A stretch of DNA of 64,000 nucleotides from contig NC_017059.1 in assembly GCF_000284415.1 (NCBI RefSeq), forward strand, positions 642,021 to 706,020. The letters are read 5' to 3'. Positions 1 to 9,587 of this stretch are shown in pieces. The first letter of the stretch is position 1. The number at the start of each line of letters is the position of its first letter. The stretch is from Pararhodospirillum photometricum DSM 122. Its GTDB lineage: Bacteria; Pseudomonadota; Alphaproteobacteria; Rhodospirillales; Rhodospirillaceae. The position numbers were made by a program, and so were the translations under genes. Below the pieces are notes generated by a model. That model saw only the letters and a program-made list of their open reading frames with translations, had not been told where the DNA came from and did no database searches.

Positions 1-1798
1 CGCGGCCCAAACGCCCGAGGCCATTGATCACGTGACCTTGTTCAAGGGGGGCCGCTGGGTCACAACCCCGATTTATGACCGACCATCGCTGACCGTGGGC
101 GTGGTGATCCCGGGGCCGGCGCTGTTGGTGGATCCGGGCTCGACCACGGTGGTGGATTTGGACTGGCAAGCCACGGTGACTCCGGTTGGGCATCTGGAAC
201 TCACGCGCCGGAGTGCACGACCGCTGCGGGCCTCGTTGGGCACGGCGCCCGACCCCCTGCGCCTGGAACTGTTCAACGCCCGCTTCATGGCCATTGCCGA
301 GCAGATGGGCGCGGTCCTGCGCAACACCGCCCACTCGGTCAACATCAAGGAACGGCTCGATTTTTCCTGTGCCCTGTTCGACGCCACGGGCGCCCTCATT
401 GCCAATGCGCCGCATGTTCCAGTCCACCTGGGCTCGATGGGCGAAAGCGTGCGGGCGGTGCGTGCCGCCCATCTCCACACCCTGGCGCCGGGCGACGTTT
501 TCGTGACCAATGCCCCCTACAATGGCGGCACCCACCTGCCCGACCTGACGGTGGTCACGCCGGTGTTCCACGGTCGCCAAGTGGTGTTCTGGGTGGCAAG
601 CCGGGGGCATCACGCCGACGTGGGCGGCACCACCCCGGGCTCCATGCCGCCAGACAGCCGGGTGCTGACCGACGAAGGCGTGCTCCTTGATGCCGTCCCC
701 CTGATGAAAGACGGTGTGTTTCTCGAGCAGGATCTGCGCCGGCGCTTGGCGGCGGGACCGTGGCCGGCCCGCAATCCCGACCAGAACATCGCCGACCTGC
801 GGGCCCAGGTGGCGGCCAACCGGGCCGGCATTCTCGAGATCGAGCGCATGATCACCGACATGGGGATGGAGGTGGTCGAGGCGGCCATGAGGCATGTCCA
901 GGACAACGCCGAGGAACTGGTCCGCCGGGTGCTGGTCGGCCTGGGCGGTGGCACCTTTGAGACCCGCCTCGACGACGGCGGCCTGATTCGGGTGACACTG
1001 TCCGTTGATCCGGGCGAGCGCAGCGCGGTGATCGACTTCACCGGCACCTCACCGCAAAGCAGCGGCAACACCAACGCCCCGCTGGCCGTTACCCGGGCTG
1101 CTGTCTTGTATGTGATCCGCACCTTGGTGGAGGCGCCGATTCCCCTCAACGAGGGCTGTCTCAAGCCGATCACCCTCGTGGTCCCCCGGGGCTGTCTGCT
1201 CAATCCGGTGCCTCCGGCGGCGGTGGTGGCCGGCAATGTGGAGACCAGCCAGTTGGTGGTCGATGCCTTGTATGGGGCTTTAGGCCTCCTGGCCGGCAGC
1301 CAGGGCACCATGAACAACCTGACCTTCGGCGACGACACCGTGCAGTATTATGAAACGCTGTGCGGCGGGGCGGGGGCCGGGCCGGGGTTCGAGGGCGCGT
1401 CGGGGGTGCATACCCACATGACCAACAGCCGCCTGACCGATCCCGAGATTTTGGAACTGCGCTTCCCGGTGCTTGTCGATGCCTTTGCCCTGCGCCGGGG
1501 CTCTGGCGGCGAGGGCCACTGGCGCGGAGGCGACGGCGTCGTGCGTCGGTTGTGCTTCCGCAAGCCGATGATGGCGGCGGTCGTCTCCAACCGGCGGGAC
1601 TACCCGCCCCATGGATTGGCCGGGGGCGAACCGGGCCTGTGTGGCGTCAACCGGGTGGAGCGGGTGACCGGCCAGTTGGAGTTCCTGCCGGCGACCACTC
1701 GGCTCCTCCTGAACGCCGGCGACACTTTGGTGATTGAAACCCCGGGCGGCGGCGGCTTTGGCCGGGTGGGCGAACAAGACGACCCCCAAACGCTTTGA
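1..1798 (+). CDS. 5-oxoprolinase/hydantoinase (HyuA C-terminus fused to HyuB), 5'-truncated
   Basis: The frame is open from the first bases of the window, so the gene starts upstream. The first ~70 visible residues resemble the C-terminal end of the ATP-binding HyuA half (V-V-I-P-G-P-A-L-L motif). From about position 260 the chain is a typical HyuB half, with [18 protein letters not shown], the [14 protein letters not shown] stretch, H-V-P-V-H-L-G-S-M and a glycine-rich end (ETPGGGGFG). The single-chain arrangement matches eukaryotic-type 5-oxoprolinase, which opens 5-oxoproline to glutamate with ATP. Family members also include N-methylhydantoinase and acetone carboxylase subunits, so the substrate is not certain. 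The next sequence drops abruptly in GC content. Confidence 0.85.
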   Translation, partial: AAQTPEAIDHVTLFKGGRWVTTPIYDRPSLTVGVVIPGPALLVDPGSTTVVDLDWQATVTPVGHLELTRRSARPLRASLGTAPDPLRLELFNARFMAIAEQMGAVLRNTAHSVNIKERLDFSCALFDATGALIANAPHVPVHLGSMGESVRAVRAAHLHTLAPGDVFVTNAPYNGGTHLPDLTVVTPVFHGRQVVFWVASRGHHADVGGTTPGSMPPDSRVLTDEGVLLDAVPLMKDGVFLEQDLRRRLAAGPWPARNPDQNIADLRAQVAANRAGILEIERMITDMGMEVVEAAMRHVQDNAEELVRRVLVGLGGGTFETRLDDGGLIRVTLSVDPGERSAVIDFTGTSPQSSGNTNAPLAVTRAAVLYVIRTLVEAPIPLNEGCLKPITLVVPRGCLLNPVPPAAVVAGNVETSQLVVDALYGALGLLAGSQGTMNNLTFGDDTVQYYETLCGGAGAGPGFEGASGVHTHMTNSRLTDPEILELRFPVLVDAFALRRGSGGEGHWRGGDGVVRRLCFRKPMMAAVVSNRRDYPPHGLAGGEPGLCGVNRVERVTGQLEFLPATTRLLLNAGDTLVIETPGGGGFGRVGEQDDPQTL

Positions 1799-1858
1799 TT
1801 CCTTTTTAAGGAAAGGAGAGCCTGACGACAGGACAGAGTTTAAAAAGAATGGAGTGAA

Positions 1859-2137
1859 TTGAAAGAATACGAAAATAAATTGCTTCAATTATTTGGGGCA
1901 AGCCTATCAAGGTTTAGGTCAGCTATACTTCATACAGAGGAAGAAGTAAGTTTAGACGAATATTCAACGATTCGTTTGTTTTGTATAAAGAAGATGCTTA
2001 TTCTTGTTGTAATAGGCTATTTATTTTCGGAAGAAAGTATGGCTAATGACTTAATCCATAAGTACCAAGATTTTCATCTCTCATATTTACAATTGCTACA
2101 GAATGAAAAAAAGATTGAGCCATTGAAGCAGATTTAA
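1859..2137 (+). CDS. small AT-rich ORF of unknown function
   Basis: A 92-codon ORF starts at TTG after a GGAGTG ribosome-binding site (1850-1855). Its codons are AT-rich (AAA, GAA, TTA, ATA), unlike every neighbour. The product would be mostly helical and charged, with a hydrophobic stretch near residues 45-56 (KKMLILVVIGYLF) and a lysine/glutamate-rich tail. I do not recognise the family. It sits alone in an AT-rich segment, right after the hydantoinase stop. It may be a transferred gene, a fragment of a larger foreign gene, or non-coding. The clean ribosome-binding site and open frame argue mildly for coding. Confidence 0.45.
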   Translation: MKEYENKLLQLFGASLSRFRSAILHTEEEVSLDEYSTIRLFCIKKMLILVVIGYLFSEESMANDLIHKYQDFHLSYLQLLQNEKKIEPLKQI

Positions 2138-2324
2138 TAACGACTTTTTGGCATATAATAAAGCCATGAGCGCCTTTATGGAGAGCCAGGTGTCGGAGAA
2201 GGACCATTCGTGAAATGCAGTCGGTAGACTTATTACTTAGAGTTTAGATAGCTCATCCCTCCCGTGGTCATCCCCTCAGAGGGTATCGCCCGTTAATTAA
2301 GGGCGCTTACCTTAGCTCCTTCCC

Positions 2325-2354
2325 TATTTAAGCCAAGTCATCATGGCTTAAATA
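2325..2354. repeat. perfect 11-bp hairpin
   Basis: TATTTAAGCCA at 2325-2335 is the exact reverse complement of TGGCTTAAATA at 2344-2354, with an 8-base loop. No T-run follows on either strand, so a classical terminator is not obvious. It lies at the downstream edge of the AT-rich structured segment. Confidence 0.7.
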
Positions 2355-2579
2355 ACGATCCAGCCGCATAAGGGGGGATGGCAGACTCCCCCCAAACCCT
2401 CGGCGAGGCCGCTTCGTCGAGCCCCCTGGTGTGGGTGAAAATCGTGCGCGCCTTTTTGCCGCCGCCCCTGCCACCGAAATCGTCGATTAATGTACTGGTA
2501 TTTTTATAACTTCTAAGTTTGACGAAACACACCTTGGGGCGTCTGAACCACAATGCAGCCGACAAAATGAACAGGGGGC

Positions 2580-2601
2580 GTGGGGGACGACCGTCCCCCA
2601 C
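2580..2601. repeat. GC hairpin downstream of the COG2907 gene
   Basis: GTGGGGGAC (2580-2588) and GTCCCCCAC (2593-2601) form a perfect 9-bp stem with a 4-base loop. A pure pyrimidine tract of about 40 bases follows on the + strand (2602-2640). The hairpin lies just past the 3' end of the minus-strand oxidoreductase and may end its transcript, but there is no U-run. Confidence 0.45.
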
Positions 2602-2643
2602 CCTTTCCTTTTCCCCCTTCCCTTTCCTCCCCCTCCCTTACCT

Positions 2644-3981
2644 CTACGGCAAACTCTCAGGCCACCCCGTGAGGCGATCGCTGGGCTCTGGGAGGGACCA
2701 GGGGCGGCGGTGGTGGCCGAGGCGTTCGGCGACCCAAAGGGCGGCTTGGAGGCCGTCTTCGTGGAAGCCGTCGCCGCACCAAGCGCCGCAGTACCAGATG
2801 TTGCCTTGGCCCTGGAGCTTCCACAGTTCCTTGCGGGCGGCGAGGGTGTCGAGGGTAATCAGGGGGTGGTGGTAGACCATCCGGCCGAGAACGCCCTCGG
2901 CGTCGGGGCGCAAGGGGGGATTGAGGCTGAGGAACAGGGGGTGGGAGCGGTCGAAGCCGTGCAGGTGGTTGAGCCAGGTGGTGACGGAGGCGGTCCACTC
3001 CACCGAGCGCTGGCGTTGAACCAGGGCATTCCACGCGGCCCAGGCCTCGGCCCGGTGGGGCATGAGAGCGAGGTCTTGGTGCAGCCACACTTCGTTGGCG
3101 CGGGTGTGGAAGGGGCTGAGGAGGCGGCGTTCGTCGGGGGTGGGCTCGTCGAGCAGGGCGAGGGCCTGGGGGGCGTGGGTGGCGACCACGACGTGGTCGT
3201 AGAGGTGGGAGCCGCCGCGCTCGTCCTCGACCAATACGCCGCCGGCGCAGCGGATCAGGCGCTTGGCCCCGGTGTGGAGCTTGATCTCGGTGACGTAGGG
3301 GGCGGTGAGGCGCTGGAGGTATTCGCGAGCGCCGCCGGTGACGGTGCGCCAGCCTGGGTTGGGGCGCAGCGAGAGCAGGCCGTGGCTTTGGAAGAAGCGG
3401 ATGAAGGCGGCGGCGGGGTGGGCTTCCATGTCCTGGGGCGGGCACGACCAGACGGCGGCGCCGAGCGGCAGCAGGTGGTCTTCGACGAGGGCGGGGGGAT
3501 AGTTTTGCAAGAGGAGGTACTGGGCCAGGGTGAGGGTATCGGCCTGGGGATCCTTGAGGAAGGCGGGGGCTTCGCGGTAAAAGCGGAGCCAGCCGCGCAG
3601 CATGGACCAGAAGCGGGGCTTGACCAGATTGGTTGGCTGGGCCAGGAGGCCGACGAGACCGTTGTTGCGGGCGTATTCGACTCGGCCGTCGTCGATGGAC
3701 ACTGAGAACGACAGGTCGGCGGCTTGGGTGGGGACGCCGAGGTGGGCGAACAGGGCCGAGAGATTTCGATAATTACTTTCATTATAAAGAATAAATCCGG
3801 CATCAACCGGCACGCGCGCCCCTTTGCCCAAGGGCGCTTCCACGGTGTTGGTATGCCCTCCGGGGCGGAAGTCCTTTTCTAAAACGGTAACGGTATGGCG
3901 TTTGGCCAGCAGCCAAGCGGCGGCCATTCCGGCGATACCCGAACCGATGACGGCGATGTTGAGTGGGGCGGAAGAGGTCAT
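2644..3981 (-). CDS. FAD-dependent oxidoreductase, COG2907 family
   Basis: The 445-residue product starts with a Rossmann FAD-binding motif, VIGSGIAG at residues 11-18, then VLEKDFRPGGHTNT, typical of the amine-oxidase-like COG2907 proteins. I chose the ATG at 3981, preceded by AGAGGAG. An ATG 13 codons upstream (4020) is possible but has a poor ribosome-binding site. The gene is divergent from rpoE-chrR. In Rhodobacter sphaeroides a COG2907 gene belongs to the RpoE singlet-oxygen regulon, so a role in that response is likely by context. A TGATCC match (the ECF11 -35 hexamer) lies on the minus strand at 4023-4028, but I see no convincing -10. The exact reaction is unknown. Confidence 0.85.
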   Translation of the reverse strand: MTSSAPLNIAVIGSGIAGMAAAWLLAKRHTVTVLEKDFRPGGHTNTVEAPLGKGARVPVDAGFILYNESNYRNLSALFAHLGVPTQAADLSFSVSIDDGRVEYARNNGLVGLLAQPTNLVKPRFWSMLRGWLRFYREAPAFLKDPQADTLTLAQYLLLQNYPPALVEDHLLPLGAAVWSCPPQDMEAHPAAAFIRFFQSHGLLSLRPNPGWRTVTGGAREYLQRLTAPYVTEIKLHTGAKRLIRCAGGVLVEDERGGSHLYDHVVVATHAPQALALLDEPTPDERRLLSPFHTRANEVWLHQDLALMPHRAEAWAAWNALVQRQRSVEWTASVTTWLNHLHGFDRSHPLFLSLNPPLRPDAEGVLGRMVYHHPLITLDTLAARKELWKLQGQGNIWYCGAWCGDGFHEDGLQAALWVAERLGHHRRPWSLPEPSDRLTGWPESLP

Positions 3982-4125
3982 GACGCGGTCGCGCTCCTCT
4001 GTTGCACGGTCGATCCCCATGGCGGATCATGAGAGTATCGCAAGGGCGCCCTGGGGGCCACCAGGGGAGCCATGGTTTACAGAGAGGTAAGGCGTGTTGG
4101 TTTCCTTGAACGGGGGAGGGGGCGC

Positions 4126-4692
4126 ATGACCAGTTTGGTCCTTCCCGCCCAGGATCACGCGGCCTTGATCGAGGCCATCGCCCGTGATCGCGACCGCACG
4201 GCGTTTGCCGAGTTGTTTCGCTATTTCGCCCCCCGGGTGAAAGCCTATCTGCGCCGGCTGGGGGCTCCCGATGCGGTGGCGGAAGAGCTGGCTCAGGAGA
4301 CCTTGCTGTCGGTGTGGCGCAAGGCGGATCGCTATGACGCGACGAAGGCCGGGGCCAGCACGTGGATTTTCACCATCGCGAGAAATCTGCGCATTGATCT
4401 GTTGCGTAGGGAACAGCGACCCGACCTGGATCCTGAGGACCCAGTGTTGGTGCCCGAGGCGCCGGTGGCGGCCGACCACGCCTTGGAGACGCAGCGGCGC
4501 GAGAACCGCGTGCGCGTGGCCCTGGGCCATTTGCCCGCCGAGCAGGCCGAAGTGGTGCGCCTTGCCTTTTTTGAGGACCTGACTCACGCCGATGTGGCGG
4601 AAAAGTTGGGAATTCCGCTGGGAACCGTGAAATCCCGGTTGCGGCTGGCCTTTGCCAAGGTCCGCGGCCACGTAGGAGACGATCCGTCATGA
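4126..4692 (+). CDS. rpoE: ECF sigma factor RpoE (ECF11/ChrR-partner type)
   Basis: A 188-residue extracytoplasmic-function sigma factor. Region 2 is clear (AELFRYFAPRVKAYLRRLG, then TWIFTIARNLRIDLLRRE), and so is region 4 with its helix-turn-helix (HADVAEKLGIPLGTVKSRLRL). The start at 4126 follows a strong GGGGGAGGGG site. An upstream ATG at 4072 would add 18 unlike residues. The stop overlaps the chrR start (ATGA), so the two are translationally coupled. In phototrophic alphaproteobacteria this pair controls the singlet-oxygen response: ChrR holds the sigma factor until singlet oxygen triggers release. The divergent COG2907 gene fits this regulon. Confidence 0.93.
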   Translation: MTSLVLPAQDHAALIEAIARDRDRTAFAELFRYFAPRVKAYLRRLGAPDAVAEELAQETLLSVWRKADRYDATKAGASTWIFTIARNLRIDLLRREQRPDLDPEDPVLVPEAPVAADHALETQRRENRVRVALGHLPAEQAEVVRLAFFEDLTHADVAEKLGIPLGTVKSRLRLAFAKVRGHVGDDPS

Positions 4693-5388
4693 CCGAGTCT
4701 CTCTTTGGGGCCGACGCGCCGCGGCTGATCATGAAGCATCACCCGAGCAGTGTCTTGCTGACCGCCTACGCCGCTGGGACCTTGACACAGGCCCCCTCCC
4801 TGCTGGTCGCGACCCACATCACCTTTTGCACCAACTGCCGCTCGGCGGTGACGGACATGGAGGCTTTGGGCGGCGCGCTGGTGGAGAGCCTGGAGCCTGT
4901 GGCCTTGGCGGAGGACGCCTTGGACGCGGTGCTGGCGCGGCTTGACCAACCGGTCGCGCCGACGGTGATCCAGGCCGCCGTGGCCCCCGTGGGCGAGGCC
5001 GCCTTGCTGCCGGCGCCCGTGCGGGCCTTTTTTGCCGGCCTTGGTCAAGGGGCGTCTGCCCTGGCGGCGGATGGGGCCCGGCATCCGCCACCTCCCCCTG
5101 ATCGGCCGCCAAGCCGACGGCACCAGCGCCCGCCTGCTCGCCGTCGATCCCCGCACCCCTCTGCCCGAGCATGGGCACGGCGGCAACGAATACACCATTG
5201 TTCTGCAAGGCGGCTTCGCCGACGAAACCGGGACCTACACCCAAGGTGACGTCGCCGAGCTTGACGAAAACGTCACCCACCGCCCCGTGGTCGGCAACGA
5301 GCCCTGCCTCTGCCTCGTCGTCACCGGCGCCCCCCTGCGCTTCACCCAAGCCCTGCCGCGCCTGCTTCAGCCGCTGTTCGGGCTTTGA
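4689..5388 (+). pseudogene. chrR: anti-sigma factor ChrR, broken by one frameshift
   Basis: The first frame (from 4689) encodes the zinc-binding anti-sigma domain, including THITFCTNC (H-x3-C-x2-C). It then runs out of frame after PVRAFF. The cupin-like domain continues one base off, from WRRMGPGIR to the end at 5388, with the conserved PEHGHGGNEYTIVLQGGF and CLCLVVTGAPLRF. Dropping one T from the T6 run at 5028-5033 joins both halves as VRAFLPALVKGRLPWRRMGPG, with no other change. If the break were real, the sigma-binding domain would remain but the cupin domain needed for the singlet-oxygen response would be lost. Error in a homopolymer is the simpler reading. Confidence 0.88.
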
Positions 5389-5390
5389 AG

Positions 5391-5627
5391 GGGGTGTTTC
5401 GCTTCGGGAACACGGGGCTGTCGCCCCGGACCCCACCTGGAGGCTGACGCCTCCAGACCTCCGCTTTCTTTTATTAATTGGCCCTCCCCTCCCCCTCCTT
5501 TTGAAAAGCACGCTTTTCAAAAGGAGGGGGAGGGGAGGGCCATGAACAGAAGAAAAAGGGGTCTGGGGCATCGCCCCAGGCGGGGCCCGGGTCGGCAGCC
5601 CCGCGTCGCCGAAGCGAAGCACCCCCG
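5391..5627. repeat. large inverted-repeat element with a central 30-bp palindrome
   Basis: Two diverged arms of about 70 bases (5391-5462 and 5558-5627) face each other. Both carry GGGGTG-TTCGCTTCGG, then CGGGGCTG, CCCGG, CCCC and CCTGG blocks in the same order when one is reverse-complemented. Between them lies the perfect palindrome 5480-5541. This fills most of the gap between chrR and the groES promoter. I see no gene in it: an ORF reading through it (5542-5742) has no family resemblance. Confidence 0.75.
5480..5541. repeat. perfect 30-bp inverted repeat, 2-base loop
   Basis: Bases 5480-5509 are the exact reverse complement of 5512-5541, with only AC between. One arm is nearly all pyrimidine (GGCCCTCCCCTCCCCCTCC...) and the other nearly all purine. 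The structure could extrude as a cruciform, or form a strong RNA hairpin in either direction. It may end chrR transcription, but no U-run follows. Confidence 0.95.
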
Positions 5628-5688
5628 TCCAATGCGCGAGGGCTGTGGAAAAAAAACAGCCAACGGGGGCGGAACGGGTGGGGTGCGC

Positions 5689-5717
5689 TTGACAAAAAGG
5701 GGGAGGGCGCGCTATGT
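5689..5717 (+). promoter_or_regulatory. sigma-70-type promoter of groESL
   Basis: TTGACA at 5689-5694 is followed after 17 bases by CTATGT (5712-5717). The -10 runs into the CIRCE element, so repressor binding would block RNA polymerase. The distance to the groES start is about 85 bases. Confidence 0.75.
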
Positions 5718-5742
5718 AGCACTCACCGAGGGGGAGTGCTAA
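5716..5742 (+). promoter_or_regulatory. CIRCE operator (HrcA site)
   Basis: TAGCACTC (5717-5724), nine bases, then GAGTGCTAA (5734-5742) matches the CIRCE consensus TTAGCACTC-N9-GAGTGCTAA with one mismatch at 5716. It overlaps the groES -10 region. HrcA repression of groESL, relieved by heat, follows from the known system. hrcA itself is not in the window. Confidence 0.93.
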
Positions 5743-5802
5743 CAACAGGCTCTCGCCTCGGGTCCCAAAGCCCCGCAAGGGGGAATTCACGGAGGCCTAT
5801 AC

Positions 5803-6090
5803 ATGAACTTCCGCCCGCTGCATGACCGCGTTCTCATCAAGCGTCTGGAGAGCGAGGAAAAGACCGCTGGTGGCATCATCATCCCCGACACCGCCAAGGA
5901 AAAGCCCCAGGAGGGCGAGGTGATCGCGGTTGGCTCCGGAGTGCGTGGCGACGACGGCAAGCTGGTTGCGCTGGATGTCAAGCCGGGTGACCGCATTCTG
6001 TTCGGCAAGTGGTCCGGCACTGAAGTGAAGCTGAATGGGGTCGAGTACCTCATCATGAAGGAATCGGACATTATGGGCATCGTCGGCTAA
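5803..6090 (+). CDS. groES: co-chaperonin GroES
   Basis: A 95-residue Hsp10 of normal length: [16 protein letters not shown], the mobile-loop region with [18 protein letters not shown], and the C-terminal SDIMGIVG. It forms the heptameric lid of the GroEL chamber in the cytoplasm. The ribosome-binding site is GGAGG, about 9 bases before the ATG. It is the first gene of a CIRCE-controlled operon with groEL 67 bases downstream. Confidence 0.98.
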   Translation: MNFRPLHDRVLIKRLESEEKTAGGIIIPDTAKEKPQEGEVIAVGSGVRGDDGKLVALDVKPGDRILFGKWSGTEVKLNGVEYLIMKESDIMGIVG

Positions 6091-6139
6091 GGCCGCGCGA
6101 GAACCGACGTTTCCGAAGACCTGTCCGACTGACTGATGA

Positions 6140-7798
<1,659 letters not shown>

Positions 7799-7809
7799 GA
7801 CCAAGCCCG

Positions 7810-7880
7810 CCCCGTCTTCGGGGTGTCGCGTGACGCCGATCTGCAAGGATCAGGGGCCGCTCCCGGTAACGGGGGCGGCC
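7810..7880 (+). terminator. hairpins downstream of groEL
   Basis: Two GC hairpins follow the groEL stop: CCCCG-tctt-CGGGG at 7810-7823, and an 11-bp stem with a GTAA loop at 7855-7880 (GGCCGCTCCCG facing CGGGGGCGGCC). Neither has a proper U-run, so a role as terminator or 3' RNA protector is an inference. The remaining gap to 8017 holds nothing I recognise. Confidence 0.4.
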
Positions 7881-8019
7881 TCGCGTTATTGGGGGCGACC
7901 GAAACAAGACAGCATGGTCCAGGCTTGCGTTGCGTTCTCGCCCCCATTATGTGTAATTTCCTTTCGTCTCGGCGGCCCTTGGGGCTCGCCGTCCGTCGGA
8001 ACGTCCATCGGGAGGGGTG

Positions 8020-8536
8020 ATGGCGACGCAGCGGGTTAAGCTGGACCGCATCGACCGCAGGATCCTAGCCGATCTTCAAAACGACGGGCGCATGACCAAC
8101 GTCGAACTGGCGCGCCGGGCTGGCATTTCGGCCCCGCCCTGCCTGCCGCCGGGTACGCGCCTTGGAAGAAGCCGGGTTTATCAAGGGCTACCACGCCGAT
8201 CTGGATGTGAACGCCCTGGGCTTTCACGTCACGGTGTTTGCACAGGTGGGGCTTAACAGCCAAGCCGAGTCGGACCTCAAGGCCTTTGAGACCTTGGTCG
8301 GCGGCTGGCCTGAGGTGCGCGAGTGCCATATGCTGGCCGGCGAGACCGACTTTTTGCTGAAGATCGTGGCCCAGGACTGGGACGACTATCAGCGCTTCCT
8401 CACCTCCCGCCTGACCCCGGCCCCCAACGTGGCGCATGTCAAATCGGCTTTAGCGATCCGCACCGCCAAACTCCTGCCCGGCGTCCCGGTGCACGATGCC
8501 GAGGACCCACCGGGCGACGAGCCCGCCCCCGAGTAA
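8020..8536 (+). pseudogene. Lrp/AsnC-family regulator, broken by one frameshift
   Basis: The N-terminal helix-turn-helix reads LDRIDRRILADLQNDGRMTNVELARRAGISAPPCL, then goes out of frame. The effector (RAM) domain continues in the next frame from EEAGFIKGYHADLD to 8536. Removing one C at 8146-8147 gives PPCLRRVRALEEAGFIKGYH, the usual family sequence. The intact protein would be about 170 residues, typical of Lrp-like regulators that sense amino acids. No clear target is adjacent. The break lies in a short CC rather than a long homopolymer, but it looks like a single-base error. Confidence 0.85.
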
Positions 8537-8539
8537 GCC

Positions 8540-9445
8540 TCAGGGACCGAGGGGTCTGGGGAGGCCCGCCTCCCCAGCCTTCCTTTTCTCCTGCTCGCCC
8601 GGTCCCACGCCCACCCGCCGCCAAATATCCTCCGCCCTCTCCCCCGCCGCCCGCAACGCTGCCAAAGTCAAAGACTGGTCACGCTTGGCGTAGCGCTTGC
8701 CATCCGGGCCGACCAGCAGGGCATGGTGATGATAGCGCGGCGTTGGCAGGCCGAGCAGGGCCTGGAGCAGCCGATGCACGTGGGTCGCCTCGAACAGATC
8801 GCGGCCGCGCACCACGTCGGTGACGCCCTGGGCGGCATCGTCCACGGTCACGGCCAGATGGTAGCTAGTGGGGGTATCCTTGCGGGCGAGCACCACGTCG
8901 CCAAACAGCAGGGGCGTCGCCTCGACCTCGCCGGCCGTGGCGTCGTGCCACGTCAGGGGGCCGGTGCGCGCCAACGCCGCCGCGACATCCAGACGCAGGC
9001 AAGCCGGCTGCCCCGCTTGGTGGCGGGCCGCGCGCTCCTCGGCCGAGAGGGCGCGACAGGTGCCGGGATAGGGCGGCCCCTCGGGGCCATGGGGCGCTGA
9101 CAGCCGCCGCGCCGCCTCGGCCTCAATCTCCTTGCGGGTGCAAAAACACGGGTACAGCAAGCCCATCGCGTCCAGCCGATCAAGCGCGGCCCGGTAGACA
9201 GCAAAGCGCCGGGACTGGATCCAAGGCGGCTCCTCCCAGCGCAGGCCAAGCCACGCCAAATCCTCGAAAATCGCCTGGACAAAAGCGGGACGGCAGCGGC
9301 TGGAGTCGATGTCTTCCAGGCGCAGCAGAAACCGCCCCTGCGCGCGTTGGGCAAGCTCGTGCGCGAGAAGGGCGGAATAGGCGTGCCCAAGGTGCAAGAG
9401 ACCGGTCGGGCTGGGGGCAAAGCGGCTGATCACACCCACACTCAT
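8540..9445 (-). CDS. gluQ: glutamyl-Q tRNA(Asp) synthetase
   Basis: A GluRS-like protein of 301 residues without an anticodon-binding domain. It has RFAPSPTGLLHLGHA (HIGH motif), the zinc ligands C-F-C-T-R-K ... Y-P-G-T-C-R, and KRYAKRD replacing KMSKS. These mark GluQ, which attaches glutamate to queuosine at the wobble base of tRNA-Asp. I chose the ATG at 9445. A GTG at 9517 would add 24 residues not expected in the family. The last ~13 residues come from repeat copy (a), so the natural C-terminus probably ended near VGPGEQE. It converges on lrp. Confidence 0.9.
   Translation of the reverse strand: MSVGVISRFAPSPTGLLHLGHAYSALLAHELAQRAQGRFLLRLEDIDSSRCRPAFVQAIFEDLAWLGLRWEEPPWIQSRRFAVYRAALDRLDAMGLLYPCFCTRKEIEAEAARRLSAPHGPEGPPYPGTCRALSAEERAARHQAGQPACLRLDVAAALARTGPLTWHDATAGEVEATPLLFGDVVLARKDTPTSYHLAVTVDDAAQGVTDVVRGRDLFEATHVHRLLQALLGLPTPRYHHHALLVGPDGKRYAKRDQSLTLAALRAAGERAEDIWRRVGVGPGEQEKRKAGEAGLPRPLGP
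8548..8583 (+). repeat. palindromic element copy (a), inside the gluQ 3' end
   Basis: GAGGGGTCTGGGGAGGC, CC, GCCTCCCCAGCC. It lies between convergent lrp and gluQ, entirely within the gluQ reading frame, where it encodes the last residues KAGEAGLPRPLGP. Confidence 0.9.
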
Positions 9446-9587
9446 CTCGGAAGCGAACGAAAACGGATCCAAAAATCGCACCACGTTCTTGACAAAACTG
9501 TCATCCCCGCTTTTCACCAGAGTCAGTACAAGGTACCATGCCCGAGCGACGGAAAACCATGCCTGGGAAAGGATGGTGGCCTTGCGG

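Larger units (their letters stand above)
1799..2560. other. AT-rich island, probably acquired DNA
   Basis: Base composition changes sharply after the hydantoinase stop and returns to high GC by about 2560. The segment holds the 92-codon ORF, then about 200 bases rich in short inverted repeats (GAGCGCCTTTA at 2170 facing TAAGGGCGCTTA near 2299, and a perfect 11-bp hairpin at 2325-2354). No transposase, integrase or reverse transcriptase is encoded. The structured part might be a small RNA or the end of a lost mobile element. That is inference. Confidence 0.6.

Noticed and set aside
2150..2360. Retron or group II intron RNA in the AT-rich island
   Set aside because: Distant ends can pair, but there is no reverse transcriptase gene, and no domain V-like or msr-msd sequence that I can defend.
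2341..2601. 86-codon minus-strand ORF
   Set aside because: It translates repeat-like and hairpin sequence (2580-2601), has no ribosome-binding site, and no family resemblance.
4023..4028. RpoE (ECF11) promoter for the COG2907 gene
   Set aside because: TGATCC is present on the right strand, but no -10 fits at the expected distance, so I did not list it as a promoter.
5542..5742. 66-codon ORF before groES
   Set aside because: It lies in the inverted-repeat element and runs through the groES promoter and CIRCE site. No family match.
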